Source of the DNA: an uncultured Peptococcaceae bacterium
GTDB taxonomy: Bacteria > Bacillota > Peptococcia > Peptococcales > Peptococcaceae
NCBI GenBank assembly: GCA_958451915.1
Contig: CAUDRX010000050.1
Span: forward strand, 1-13,505
Direction: 5' to 3'
DNA: 13,505 nucleotides
Each line of letters starts with the position of its first letter. Positions within the stretch are counted from its first letter, which is position 1. This document shows positions 1 to 7,714 of the stretch, in pieces. Under the pieces are notes generated by a model, which was given only the letters and a program-made list of their open reading frames with translations, ran no database searches and had not been told where the DNA came from. Made by a program: the position numbers and the translations under genes.

Positions 1-1305
1 GCGGAGGGGATGCTTTACGCCAGCGCCTACGTCACGGTCTTCAACATCCTGCTGATGGCTTTCGACCTCATCCCGATCATCGTACCGTCCCTGCTCCTGC
101 CTTTGGCCTACTGGATCTTCAAGGTCGCAGACCCGACCATCATCTACCATGCCTGGAGCGACCAGATCGCCTGGATCGTTGTCGGGGGGCTCTTCTTTGC
201 TTATATGATGAACGCCTCCGGCCTCAGCAAACGCATCGCCTATAAATGCATGATCCTGGCCCGCGGCAATTTTATCGCACTGATGTTCATCATGATCATC
301 CCAGGGCTGATCATCGCTCCGTTCGTACCGGCAGCGCTGGCGCGTACCGCACTCTTCTGTGCCATCATGATGAGCCTCTGCGACGCCCTCGGCTATAAAG
401 CCGACACCCCAAAAGCGATCATGGCTTTTGTCGTTGCCTACATCGTCTCCGCAAACAGCGGCTGGCTCTTCCTCACTGGCAGCAACGCCAACATCATCGC
501 CACCAGCTACCTGCAGAGCGTCGGCGTTAACATCGATTTCTTCAGCTACCTGTTCTATAACTTCCCACCTGAACTGCTCTGGATCATCGGTTCCGTCGCC
601 ATCGTTGTCCTCCTGAACCGTGACAAAGCCAAAGGCGAAGACCGTGAACACATCCGCAGCCATGTCAAAGAACAATACGCCGCCTTGGGCAAGATGAGCG
701 GCAAGGAAACGAAGATGCTCGTTTTGATGATCCTCACCTTTGCCCTCCTGCTCACGACCAACTACCATTCTCTCAACGCCGGTCAGATCTTCACCCTGAT
801 CGTTGTCATCGGCTTTTTCCCTGGCATGGACCTCATGAAGGCCCAGGACATCAGCAAGATCAATTTCTCCATGGTCTTCATGGTCACCGCCTGCGTGGCC
901 ATCGGCGATGTCTCCATGGAGCTCAACGCCGGTCAGGTCCTCATGGACGCGCTCATGCCTTATGCACCACAGTCGCTTCTGGCGCTGGCCCTCTTCATCT
1001 TTATCATCGCCTTCTTCGGCAACCTCCTGATGACGCCGCTGGCCCTGCTCGCCGCTCTCAGCATGCCGCTGATCACCCTTTCCCAGAACCTCGGCATCAA
1101 TCCGGAAGCGATCATCTACATCTTCCTGTACAGCACCGCTGCCCTGATTCTGCCTTATGAGATCACCGCCGGTGTGGTCATGTATGGCTATGGCATGATC
1201 AGCATGAAGAACTTCCTCAAGAATTTCTCTGCCATCGCCATCTGGACACTCCTGTGCATCTTCATCTTCATCATCCCATGGTTCAAGATCACCGGTCTCT
1301 TATAA
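1..1305 (+). CDS. DASS/SLC13-type anion:Na+ symporter, 5' end cut by window
   Basis: Polytopic membrane protein, probably a sodium-coupled importer of carboxylates or another small organic anion. The frame is open to the window edge. The first ATG (position 10) has no ribosome binding site at usable spacing, and the protein begins directly with a membrane segment, so the true start is probably upstream. Counting from that ATG (431 residues), about ten hydrophobic segments are visible. The first half contains a GSNANIIA stretch at residues 157-164, the place of the SN-containing substrate/Na+ hairpin of the family, preceded by PFVPAALAR near 104-112. A second-half counterpart lies around GNLLMTPLALL and the ILPYEITAGV segment. 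Family members are usually 450-550 residues, which fits a missing N-terminus. It ends 63 bp before the reductase gene, so co-transcription is likely. The substrate cannot be read from the sequence; other ion-transporter superfamily members are the main alternative. Confidence 0.75.
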   Translation, partial: AEGMLYASAYVTVFNILLMAFDLIPIIVPSLLLPLAYWIFKVADPTIIYHAWSDQIAWIVVGGLFFAYMMNASGLSKRIAYKCMILARGNFIALMFIMIIPGLIIAPFVPAALARTALFCAIMMSLCDALGYKADTPKAIMAFVVAYIVSANSGWLFLTGSNANIIATSYLQSVGVNIDFFSYLFYNFPPELLWIIGSVAIVVLLNRDKAKGEDREHIRSHVKEQYAALGKMSGKETKMLVLMILTFALLLTTNYHSLNAGQIFTLIVVIGFFPGMDLMKAQDISKINFSMVFMVTACVAIGDVSMELNAGQVLMDALMPYAPQSLLALALFIFIIAFFGNLLMTPLALLAALSMPLITLSQNLGINPEAIIYIFLYSTAALILPYEITAGVVMYGYGMISMKNFLKNFSAIAIWTLLCIFIFIIPWFKITGLL

Positions 1306-1313
1306 GCTTTACA

Positions 1314-1334
1314 ACGCCGGCGCCCTGCCGGCGT
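1314..1334 (+). terminator. GC-rich hairpin between transporter and reductase genes
   Basis: Perfect 8-bp stem ACGCCGGC / GCCGGCGT (1314-1321 and 1327-1334) with a 5-nt loop, followed by the pyrimidine tract CTTCTTCT rather than a clean T run. It may be a partial terminator or an mRNA-stabilising hairpin that lowers expression of the downstream gene relative to the transporter. Strength is uncertain. Confidence 0.45.
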
Positions 1335-1368
1335 CTTCTTCTAAAGATCCACGAAAGGAGAAACTCTT

Positions 1369-3318
1369 ATGTCCACCAATCCCATCCCCCATCTCCTCGA
1401 ACCGGCAAAGATCGGTCCGATGACCTTAAAAAACCGCATCGTCTATTCTGCCATGACCTACAAACTGGCCGACGGCAAAGGCCGCCTCACTGAAGCCGAA
1501 GTTGAGAGCATGCTCTATCGCGCCAAACAGCCTGTTGCACCGGCCATGGTCGTCTTCCCCGGCCTCAACGCCTCCCTTTCCGGCCAGCCGGTAAAGGCCG
1601 TCAACATCAACACCGACGAGACCATGTACGCCCTGCAAGCGCAGGTCGCCCGCTTCAAACCTTACGACTGCAAGACCGTGGCCGAGATCGGCATCTCTGC
1701 CCTGCGCCCGGGACAGCTCTTCGTCACCGCCGATCAGTCGGTGCCTGGTGCGTCCCGCATGCGCCTGCCGCTGGCTTTTGACGAGATGACCCGCGAAGAG
1801 ATCAGCCGCTCCATCGAGATCCACGTCGAGATGGCAAAACGAGCCAAGAAAGCCGGTTTCGACGCCATCAAGCTCGCCACCGTGCTCTACAAGAAGATCC
1901 TCGGCAATTTCCTCTCGCCGTTCACCAACCACCGCAGCGATGAATACGGCGGCTCCACCGAAAACCGCGCCCGTCTTCTCATCGAAACGCTGCAGGCTGT
2001 GCGCGCCGCTGTCGGCGACGACTATCCGATCCTTCTTGACCTCAAAGTTGACGAACTGCTCGGCGAAAAAGGGCTCCAGCTCGAAGAGGGCCTTGCCATC
2101 TGCAAACTCGTCGCCCCATACGTTGATGCCATCACCCCATGTGTGGGCTGCGAACTCACCGTCAGTGAACTGCGCAGCGCCTATTACACACCGAAGGGCT
2201 ATACCCTGCCTTATGATGAAGCCGTGAAACGCGCCGTTCCGGAAGTGGCTGTCATCGCCAACTGCAAACTCGGCACCCCGAGCCTTGCCGATGAAGCTGT
2301 TGCCGGCGGTCAGGCCGACTTCATCGCCCTGGGTCGTCCTCTCTGGGTTGATCCTGAATGGATCACAAAAGCCGCAGAAGGCCGCGCCGACCAGATCATC
2401 CAGTGCATCGGCTGCCTCAACTGCTACACCGAAAGCACCCGCAAGGAGATCGTCCCAACCCAGCGCGCCTGCACCGTCAACCCATGCAACCTGCGTGAAG
2501 ACGCTTTTTACAACCTCATCCCAGCGGAGACACCAAAGAAGATCCTCGTCTGCGGCGGCGGACTCGCCGGCATGGAAGCAGCCGCTGCCCTCGCCAAACG
2601 CGGCCACGATGTCACCCTTGCCGAAAAAGCCAGCGAACTCGGCGGCCAGTGGATCGTCGCCAGCCACGGCAGAGAAAAGGCCGACTACCGCACCCTCATC
2701 CCGACCAAACGCCGCATCCTCGAAGCTTCCGGTGCCAAGGTCCTTTTGGACACCACCGTTGACCGCGCCTTTCTCGAGACCATGCAGCCAGATGCCGTCG
2801 TCCTCGCTACCGGCGCCGTGCCAAAGACGCTGCCTTACGGCCCCGGACTCAGCCATGTCAATATCGTCCAGGGCAATGATGTGCTCATGGACCGTGCCAG
2901 GGTCGGCCAGCGCGTCGCCGTCATCGGCGGCCGCTTCATCGGCATGGAGGTCGCTGCCAGACTCGCTGAAGACGGCCACGAAGTTGCCATCATCGACATG
3001 ACCGAACTCGCCAAAGGCGCCAACCCTTATCTCGTCAAATACTATAACCAGAAGCTCGTGCAGGACGGGGTGCGCCTCTATCCAAATTCTCCGGTCCTCG
3101 ACATCACCGATCAGGGCGTCGACATCCTCCATCTCGACTTCCCTGTCACCGTGCCTTGTGACACCGTTGTCCTCGCCATCGGCACCCGCTCCGTCAACGA
3201 CCTGGCCAGCGACTGCCAGGCTCTGGGCATCGACTGTCTGCCGATCGGCGATGCCAAACGCATCGGCGACGCCCTCTACGCCATCCGCGATGGCGCAGAA
3301 GTCGGCCGCCTGCTCTGA
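1369..3318 (+). CDS. FMN/4Fe-4S/FAD NADH:flavin oxidoreductase, dienoyl-CoA/enoate reductase family, atypical active site
   Basis: A 649-residue protein with the three-part layout of FadH, BaiCD/BaiH and 2-enoate reductases. Residues 8-345 form an OYE-like FMN TIM barrel (YGGSTENR at 193-200, ALGRPLWVDPEW at 320-331). A 4Fe-4S ligand set follows (Cys346, Cys349, Cys352, Cys368), then FAD/NAD(P)H Rossmann parts from about 390 (CGGGLAG at 395-401; IGGRFIG at 519-525). Such enzymes are cytosolic and reduce activated C=C bonds, passing electrons from NAD(P)H through FAD and 4Fe-4S to FMN. The start is supported by AAAGGAG at 1354-1360, 8 nt upstream. Oddities: the segment between GFD (163-165) and FLSP (181-184) has no HxxH or EGYL-type motif; the cluster spacing is C-x2-C-x2-C-x15-C, against C-x2-C-x3-C-x11-C in E. 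coli FadH as I recall it; and Arg522 replaces the central glycine of the second GxGxxG. The fold assignment is firm. The substrate is unknown; an unsaturated carboxylate brought in by the upstream symporter is an inference. Confidence 0.9.
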   Translation: MSTNPIPHLLEPAKIGPMTLKNRIVYSAMTYKLADGKGRLTEAEVESMLYRAKQPVAPAMVVFPGLNASLSGQPVKAVNINTDETMYALQAQVARFKPYDCKTVAEIGISALRPGQLFVTADQSVPGASRMRLPLAFDEMTREEISRSIEIHVEMAKRAKKAGFDAIKLATVLYKKILGNFLSPFTNHRSDEYGGSTENRARLLIETLQAVRAAVGDDYPILLDLKVDELLGEKGLQLEEGLAICKLVAPYVDAITPCVGCELTVSELRSAYYTPKGYTLPYDEAVKRAVPEVAVIANCKLGTPSLADEAVAGGQADFIALGRPLWVDPEWITKAAEGRADQIIQCIGCLNCYTESTRKEIVPTQRACTVNPCNLREDAFYNLIPAETPKKILVCGGGLAGMEAAAALAKRGHDVTLAEKASELGGQWIVASHGREKADYRTLIPTKRRILEASGAKVLLDTTVDRAFLETMQPDAVVLATGAVPKTLPYGPGLSHVNIVQGNDVLMDRARVGQRVAVIGGRFIGMEVAARLAEDGHEVAIIDMTELAKGANPYLVKYYNQKLVQDGVRLYPNSPVLDITDQGVDILHLDFPVTVPCDTVVLAIGTRSVNDLASDCQALGIDCLPIGDAKRIGDALYAIRDGAEVGRLL

Positions 3319-3360
3319 TCCCATCCACGCCTTCAACCGATCACCAAAAGATAAAAACAA

Positions 3361-3400
3361 AAAGGCTCTGCAGATCGTTTCCGCATCTGCAGAGCCTTTT
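3361..3400. terminator. Bidirectional intrinsic terminator between convergent reductase and marR genes
   Basis: Perfect 15-bp stem (3361-3375 with 3385-3399) around a 9-nt loop. A-rich sequence lies on the left (before 3361) and T-rich sequence on the right (3397-3401), so it can terminate both the + strand reductase transcript and the - strand marR transcript. Confidence 0.85.
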
Positions 3401-3413
3401 TGTCATGCCGCCT

Positions 3414-3872
3414 TCAGCGTTCTTCCGCCTCCAGCCGCTGAATATTGTCCCAGATCACCATCGTCGTCGCATAGAGCTGATCCAGCGCTTCCTCCGAAAG
3501 ACCTTCTGTCGCCTGTTCATAGAAGCTGGCGGCGATATCATACGCCTGATGGCGTACCACCCGCCCTTCATCGGTCAGAAAGAGGTTGAACGCACGGCGA
3601 TCGTGCGCATCCTGCCGGCGCTCCACCAGCCCTTTCTTTTCCAGTATATCCACCGTCTTCGTCAGCGAAGACGGATCTTTCATGCAATATCTCGCCAACT
3701 CGCGTTGATTGATGCCTTCGTGCTGATACAGCTGATCCAAAAGTGACCATTGGATCGCTGTGATGCCTGCCGCCTTCATGCGCTTGCTGAGGGCCAGATC
3801 ATAGACCTTGTCCAGCGCCGAGAACAGGAACCCCGGCGCACGATACGCTTCAAAAAGCCGCCGTTCTACCAT
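3414..3872 (-). CDS. MarR-family transcriptional regulator
   Basis: A 152-residue winged-helix DNA-binding protein, a typical MarR size. The N-terminal helix is followed by a helix-turn-helix at about 55-80 (NQRELARYCMKDPSSLTKTV then DILEKKGL). The wing at 82-100 contains the family DxRR element (DAHDRRAF), and C-terminal dimerisation helices complete it. The open frame extends 68 codons further upstream, but I place the start at 3872 because AAGGAG (3881-3886) sits 8 nt before this ATG, homology to MarR begins here, and a good promoter (3946-3974) lies inside the longer frame. MarR proteins are usually dimeric repressors that respond to small phenolic or other lipophilic ligands and often control their own gene and a neighbour. 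It is convergent with the reductase and downstream of metQ in the same direction, but separated from metQ by a terminator. The target genes are not visible; self-regulation is the most likely. Confidence 0.88.
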   Translation of the reverse strand: MVERRLFEAYRAPGFLFSALDKVYDLALSKRMKAAGITAIQWSLLDQLYQHEGINQRELARYCMKDPSSLTKTVDILEKKGLVERRQDAHDRRAFNLFLTDEGRVVRHQAYDIAASFYEQATEGLSEEALDQLYATTMVIWDNIQRLEAEER

Positions 3873-3936
3873 CCTGAATACTCCTTCCTTCGTTGATGCT
3901 GAAAAACCCCGCCCTGGCGCGCTCAGCACCACTGTG

Positions 3937-3974
3937 TTATTTCTAAGTATAAGGGAGCAGCCGGATGCTGTCCA
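3937..3974 (-). promoter_or_regulatory. marR promoter with overlapping imperfect palindrome (candidate operator)
   Basis: On the - strand, TGGACA (3974-3969), a 17-nt spacer and TATACT (3951-3946) make a near-consensus sigma-A promoter, each box 5 of 6. An imperfect inverted repeat, TTATACTTAGAAATAA (- strand 3952-3937, 10 of 16 positions symmetric), overlaps the -10 box and the start site, where a repressor operator would be expected. The promoter is well supported; its use as a MarR operator is inference. Confidence 0.65.
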
Positions 3975-4065
3975 GCCATTCCGGGCGGTTTTTCGCATCT
4001 TTTCCCGCTCCATCAGGCAGGCATCCGCCCGCTTCTGCTTTCTGACGCTGCATGTGCACAGACAC

Positions 4066-4098
4066 AAAAACGCCACAGGCCGATGGCCTGCGGCGTTT
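4066..4098 (-). terminator. Intrinsic terminator of the met operon
   Basis: A 14-bp stem with one mismatch (4068-4081 with 4085-4098) and a 3-nt loop, followed on the - strand by TTTTT (4070-4066). It starts 11 nt past the metQ stop codon and separates the operon from marR. Confidence 0.85.
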
Positions 4099-4109
4099 GT
4101 ATCTCCGGC

Positions 4110-4988
4110 TTATTCTGCAGCTTCAGCATTGGATGCTGGGAGCACAGCACCGCCGAAGGTCTCTTCGATGTACTGTTTTGCTTCATCAGAGGTCAGGATC
4201 TTCATGATGGTCTTGGTCTTTTCGGAGTTTTCGTCGCCTTCACGGACTGCGATGACGTTGGCATAGGTCTGTGCAGCGAGGCTGTCGGCGGCTTCGAAGA
4301 CGAGGGCGTCGTCAAAGCTGAGGCCGGCGTTCAGAGCCACGTTGCCGTTGATGACTGCGAGGTCAACGTCTGGCAGGGAACGTGGGATCTGTTCAGCGGC
4401 GAGTTCAACGATCTCGAGGTTCTTAGGGTTGTCGACGATGTCGTTGACGGTGGCGGTGATGTCTGCACCATCAGCGAGGGTGATCAGGCCGTTTTCCTGG
4501 AGCAGGAGCAGGGCACGGGCTTCGTTGGTGGTGTCGTTAGGCACGGCCACGCTGCCGCCGTTAGGGATGCCATCGAGGTTGTCGAGCTTGTCAGCGAAGA
4601 TGGCCATTGGTTCGTAGTGGATGGCGCCAGCGCTGACGAGGTGGGTGCCGTTCTCTTCGTTGAAGTTGTCGAGGTATGGCTTGTGCTGGAAGTAGTTGGC
4701 ATCGAGCTCACCGGCTTCAAGGGCGTTGTTAGGCTGGACGTAGTCGGTGAATTCAACGACTTCGAGCTTGTAGCCTTCGGCTTCGAATTCATCGGCAAAG
4801 TGGTTGAGGATCTCTGCGTGTGGGGATGGGGAAGCACCGATAACGATGGTATCGGCTTCGCCGGCGCTGCTTTCAGCAGCAGCAACGGATTGTGCAGACT
4901 GTTCGTCATTGCCGCCGCCGCAGCCTGCGAGGAGACCGAGTGCGAGGGTCGCGACAAGTGCAGTAGAGAGCCATTTTTTTGTTTTCAT
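4110..4988 (-). CDS. metQ: Methionine ABC transporter substrate-binding lipoprotein MetQ (NlpA family)
   Basis: A 292-residue extracytoplasmic binding protein that delivers methionine to the MetNI transporter. A lipoprotein signal peptide is clear: MKTKK, a hydrophobic stretch, then the lipobox LLAGC with lipidated Cys23, followed by a Gly/Asn/Ser/Ala-rich linker to about residue 46. The mature part begins with the family opening IVIGASPSPHAEILN (48-62). Further family-typical segments are EFTDYVQPNNAL, YFQHKPYLDNFN and the VAVPNDTTNEARAL region. The start is supported by AAAGGAG 8 nt upstream. It is the last gene of the operon, 28 bp after metI, and is followed by a strong terminator. The family also includes proteins that bind other amino acids or dipeptides, but the metYA context and SAM control make methionine the best call. 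Confidence 0.92.
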   Translation of the reverse strand: MKTKKWLSTALVATLALGLLAGCGGGNDEQSAQSVAAAESSAGEADTIVIGASPSPHAEILNHFADEFEAEGYKLEVVEFTDYVQPNNALEAGELDANYFQHKPYLDNFNEENGTHLVSAGAIHYEPMAIFADKLDNLDGIPNGGSVAVPNDTTNEARALLLLQENGLITLADGADITATVNDIVDNPKNLEIVELAAEQIPRSLPDVDLAVINGNVALNAGLSFDDALVFEAADSLAAQTYANVIAVREGDENSEKTKTIMKILTSDEAKQYIEETFGGAVLPASNAEAAE

Positions 4989-5016
4989 AGATCATTCTCC
5001 TTTTTCGTTTTTTTAT

Positions 5017-5682
5017 TTAGTCATTGATGCGTTTATCCGAGCGTTTGGCGATACGAGAGCCAACAGACTGGATGAGCTGCACCAAGATAACTAACAGAAC
5101 AACAGTGATGAACATCGTGTCCATCTCGTAACGGTTATAGCCATAACGGATGGCGATGTCGCCGAGGCCGCCGCCGCCGATGAAACCTGCCATGGCGCTG
5201 TAGCCAAGGATGGTGGTGGCACTGACGAGGGCCCCGTTCAAGAGGGATGGTAGCGATTCAGGCAGAAGCACCTTCATGACGATCTGCATGTTGGACGCAC
5301 CCATGGACTGAGCGGCTTCGATGACGCCGTGGTCGATCTCAAGGAGCGACTGCTCCACCATGCGCGCGACAAATGGCGCAGCCGACACGACGAGGGCGAC
5401 GATGGCCGCCTTGGTGCCGATGGTGGTGCCAACGATGAGCCGAGTCAGCGGCTGGATCGTGATCATGAGGATGAGGAACGGCACGCTGCGCAGGATATTG
5501 ACAATGCCGCCGACGAGCCAGTTGAGGCCGGGCATCGGACGGATGCCGCCGCGGTCGCTCAAGACGAGGAAAACGCCCAACGGGATCCCAATGATGTAAG
5601 AAATGACGGTGATGGCCACGGTCATGTAAATACTTTCCCAGGACCCTTCAATGAGCATATTGATCATTTGCGAATCAAACAT
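5017..5682 (-). CDS. metI: Methionine ABC transporter permease MetI
   Basis: A 221-residue inner-membrane permease with about five transmembrane helices; it forms a homodimer on the MetN ATPase. The EAA coupling motif is at about 122-141 (EAAQSMGAS, then LLPESLP), the cytoplasmic loop that docks onto the ATPase. The start near residue 1 (MFDSQM) has a strong AGGAGGTGA site just upstream, inside the end of metN. The reading frame overlaps metN by 8 bp, which implies translational coupling of the two subunits. The length matches the family (about 215-220). Confidence 0.95.
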   Translation of the reverse strand: MFDSQMINMLIEGSWESIYMTVAITVISYIIGIPLGVFLVLSDRGGIRPMPGLNWLVGGIVNILRSVPFLILMITIQPLTRLIVGTTIGTKAAIVALVVSAAPFVARMVEQSLLEIDHGVIEAAQSMGASNMQIVMKVLLPESLPSLLNGALVSATTILGYSAMAGFIGGGGLGDIAIRYGYNRYEMDTMFITVVLLVILVQLIQSVGSRIAKRSDKRIND

Positions 5683-6694
5683 CCTGGCTCACCTCCTCTA
5701 CCGAGATCGCACGGTCTTCGAGATAACTCATGACGCGCGCCGATTCCATGACGTCGCCGACCTGGATGACCATGTCGCCGTAGGTGTCGCCTTCGATGGA
5801 GCGCAGGTTGGCGTGGATGATGTTGACTGGGATGTGAAGGTCCAGGATCATCTGCGCGATCACCGGCTCCAGGGCGTGGCTGCCGTTGTAGACCACACGC
5901 AGGAAGCGCCCTTCGCCTGGACGGTAGCTGACAGGGTCTTCGTTCTCGCGGTAAACGAGTTGGCGGGTGGCGTCGGTCTTCGGATGGGTGAAGATGTCGT
6001 GCACGGAGCCGACTTCGGCGATGCGGTGGTTGGCGATGATGGCCACGCGCTGGCAGACTTCTTCGATGACGCTCATCTCGTGGGTGATGATGACGACGGT
6101 GATGCCCATCTCACGGTTGAGCTTCTGCAAGAGCTTGAGGATGGACGCGGTGGTCTGTGGGTCGAGGGCCGAGGTGGCTTCGTCGCACAGGAGCACCTTT
6201 GGGTTGGTCGCCAAGGCGCGGGCGATGGCCACGCGCTGCTTCTGCCCGCCGGAGAGCTGCACAGGATAGGCGTTCGCCCGTTCGGCGAGGCCGACGATCT
6301 CAAGGAGCTCCTTGGCGCGGGCTTCGGCGTCGGCTTTTTTGACACCGGCGATCTCCATCGGGAAGCAGACGTTTTCCAGCGCGGTGCGCTGCATGAGCAG
6401 ATTGAACTGCTGGAAGATCATGCCCATCTGCTGGCGCACACCACGCAGCGCCTTGTCAGACAGACTGCCGAGGTCCTGGCCGTCAAAGATGACGCTGCCG
6501 GATGTTGGTTTTTCAAGGAAATTGATGCAGCGCACGAGTGTACTCTTACCGGCGCCGGAAAGGCCGATGATGCCGAAGAACTCTCCCTCCCGGATGGTCA
6601 GGTTGATGCCCTCCAGCGCGATCACATCGCGGCCTTTGATCTTAAAGACCTTATGCAGGTCTCGTATTTGAATGAGGTCTTTTGCCTCTTCCAT
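5675..6694 (-). CDS. metN: Methionine ABC transporter ATP-binding protein MetN
   Basis: A 339-residue ABC ATPase that powers methionine import. Nucleotide-binding motifs are complete: Walker A GLSGAGKS (44-51), Q-loop Gln95, signature LSGGQ (147-151), Walker B VLLCDE (167-172), D-loop SALD (175-178) and switch His205. From about residue 260 there is a C-terminal NIL-type regulatory domain. In MetN this domain binds methionine and shuts the transporter down (trans-inhibition), and it separates MetN from generic amino-acid ATPases of about 240 residues. A GAGGGGGG ribosome binding site lies 6 nt before the ATG. The gene starts 21 bp after metA and overlaps metI by 8 bp. Confidence 0.95.
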   Translation of the reverse strand: MEEAKDLIQIRDLHKVFKIKGRDVIALEGINLTIREGEFFGIIGLSGAGKSTLVRCINFLEKPTSGSVIFDGQDLGSLSDKALRGVRQQMGMIFQQFNLLMQRTALENVCFPMEIAGVKKADAEARAKELLEIVGLAERANAYPVQLSGGQKQRVAIARALATNPKVLLCDEATSALDPQTTASILKLLQKLNREMGITVVIITHEMSVIEEVCQRVAIIANHRIAEVGSVHDIFTHPKTDATRQLVYRENEDPVSYRPGEGRFLRVVYNGSHALEPVIAQMILDLHIPVNIIHANLRSIEGDTYGDMVIQVGDVMESARVMSYLEDRAISVEEVSQDV

Positions 6695-6715
6695 AGGTTT
6701 CCCCCCTCAGGAATG

Positions 6716-7651
6716 TCAACGAAACGGTCTGCGCGGTGCCAGATCTGCCAGATCATATGGGGTGCCCGGATAAACGATGTGGTTCATCCAGTTCGAAAAG
6801 AGCAGATTGGCATGGCCGCGCCAGCGCACGATCGGCGCCAGGTTTGGATCATCACCCGGGAAATAGTCGTGCGGAAAAGGCACATTGTCGAGTCCTTTTC
6901 TGACATCGCGCTCATACTCCTCCGCAAGTGTGAGCGGGTCATACTCGATGTGGCCGCTGACGAAATAATGACGCTGATCGATGGTCGTTGTCAGGAGCGG
7001 CCCTGCCTCGTCACTTTGGGCCAGCACCTTGAGGTCCGGGCAGGCAACGATGTCGGCGGCGCGGTTCTCTGTGTGGCGGGAATGCGGACAGTAAAAGATG
7101 TCGTCGAAACCGCGGGTGATGTCACGGTCGCGGATCAGGCGGTGCTCAAAGACACCGAAGAGCTTTTCATCAAGGATGTGCTTCGGGATGCCATAGTAAT
7201 AATAGAAAGCAGCCTGGCTCGCCCAGCAGATGAAAAAGCTTGAATAGACATTGGTGTTGCAGAAATCAAACACCTCGCAAAGCTCCTGCCAGTAGTCCAC
7301 CTCTTCAAAACTGAGCATCTCGACCGGTGCACCGGTAACGATGAAACCATCGTAGCGGCGGTCCCTGACGTCCTGGAAAGGATGGTAGAACTTGAGCAGA
7401 TGATCCTGCGGTGTGTTCTTGCTCTTATGGTTGGTCGGCATGATCAGATCGATCTCGACCTGCAGCGGCGTGTTGCCGATGAGACGCAGAAACTGCGTCT
7501 CTGTGGCGATCTTTTTCGGCATGAGATTGAAGAGCCCGATGCGCAGCGGGCGGATGTCCTGCGTGAGCGCACGCTCCTCGTGCATGACGGGAATGAACTC
7601 CCGTTTCAGGGTCTCGGTCGCCGGAAGATCCTTGGGTATGATGACTGGCAT
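6716..7651 (-). CDS. metA: Homoserine O-acetyltransferase (MetA family, Glu111 type)
   Basis: A 311-residue cytosolic enzyme that activates the hydroxyl of L-homoserine by acylation, the first committed step to methionine. The nucleophile is Cys142 in FICWASQ; His234 and Glu236 in VSGHIEY complete the catalytic set (His235/Glu237 in E. coli numbering). Residue 111, within GAPVEML, is glutamate. In MetA proteins Glu at this place is reported to select acetyl-CoA (as in Bacillus cereus), whereas Gly (as in E. coli) selects succinyl-CoA. I therefore predict an acetyltransferase despite the name metA, which also fits the neighbouring O-acetylhomoserine sulfhydrylase. AAGGAGG sits 6 nt before the ATG. 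It follows metY by 63 bp with no terminator seen. A mild oddity is CWASQ where I would expect CWGAQ after the nucleophile. Confidence 0.93.
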   Translation of the reverse strand: MPVIIPKDLPATETLKREFIPVMHEERALTQDIRPLRIGLFNLMPKKIATETQFLRLIGNTPLQVEIDLIMPTNHKSKNTPQDHLLKFYHPFQDVRDRRYDGFIVTGAPVEMLSFEEVDYWQELCEVFDFCNTNVYSSFFICWASQAAFYYYYGIPKHILDEKLFGVFEHRLIRDRDITRGFDDIFYCPHSRHTENRAADIVACPDLKVLAQSDEAGPLLTTTIDQRHYFVSGHIEYDPLTLAEEYERDVRKGLDNVPFPHDYFPGDDPNLAPIVRWRGHANLLFSNWMNHIVYPGTPYDLADLAPRRPFR

Positions 7652-7714
7652 GGCTTTCCTCCTTCACGACAGCTATACGGCCGCACATGGACGGCGGGTC
7701 TTTGTGAAAGGGGC

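Noticed and set aside
1426..3360. A 644-codon open frame antisense to the reductase gene
   Set aside because: Mirror of a GC-rich gene with few stops on the opposite strand; composition is Gly/Ala/Asp/Val-rich without domains, and the + strand frame has clear family motifs.
3873..4076. N-terminal extension of the MarR protein by 68 residues
   Set aside because: The extension would cover the promoter and reach into the met operon terminator, is Cys/Arg-rich without homology, and a good ribosome binding site marks the ATG at 3872.
4083..5027. A 314-codon + strand frame opposite metQ
   Set aside because: Antisense shadow of a clear lipoprotein gene; starts within the metQ terminator.
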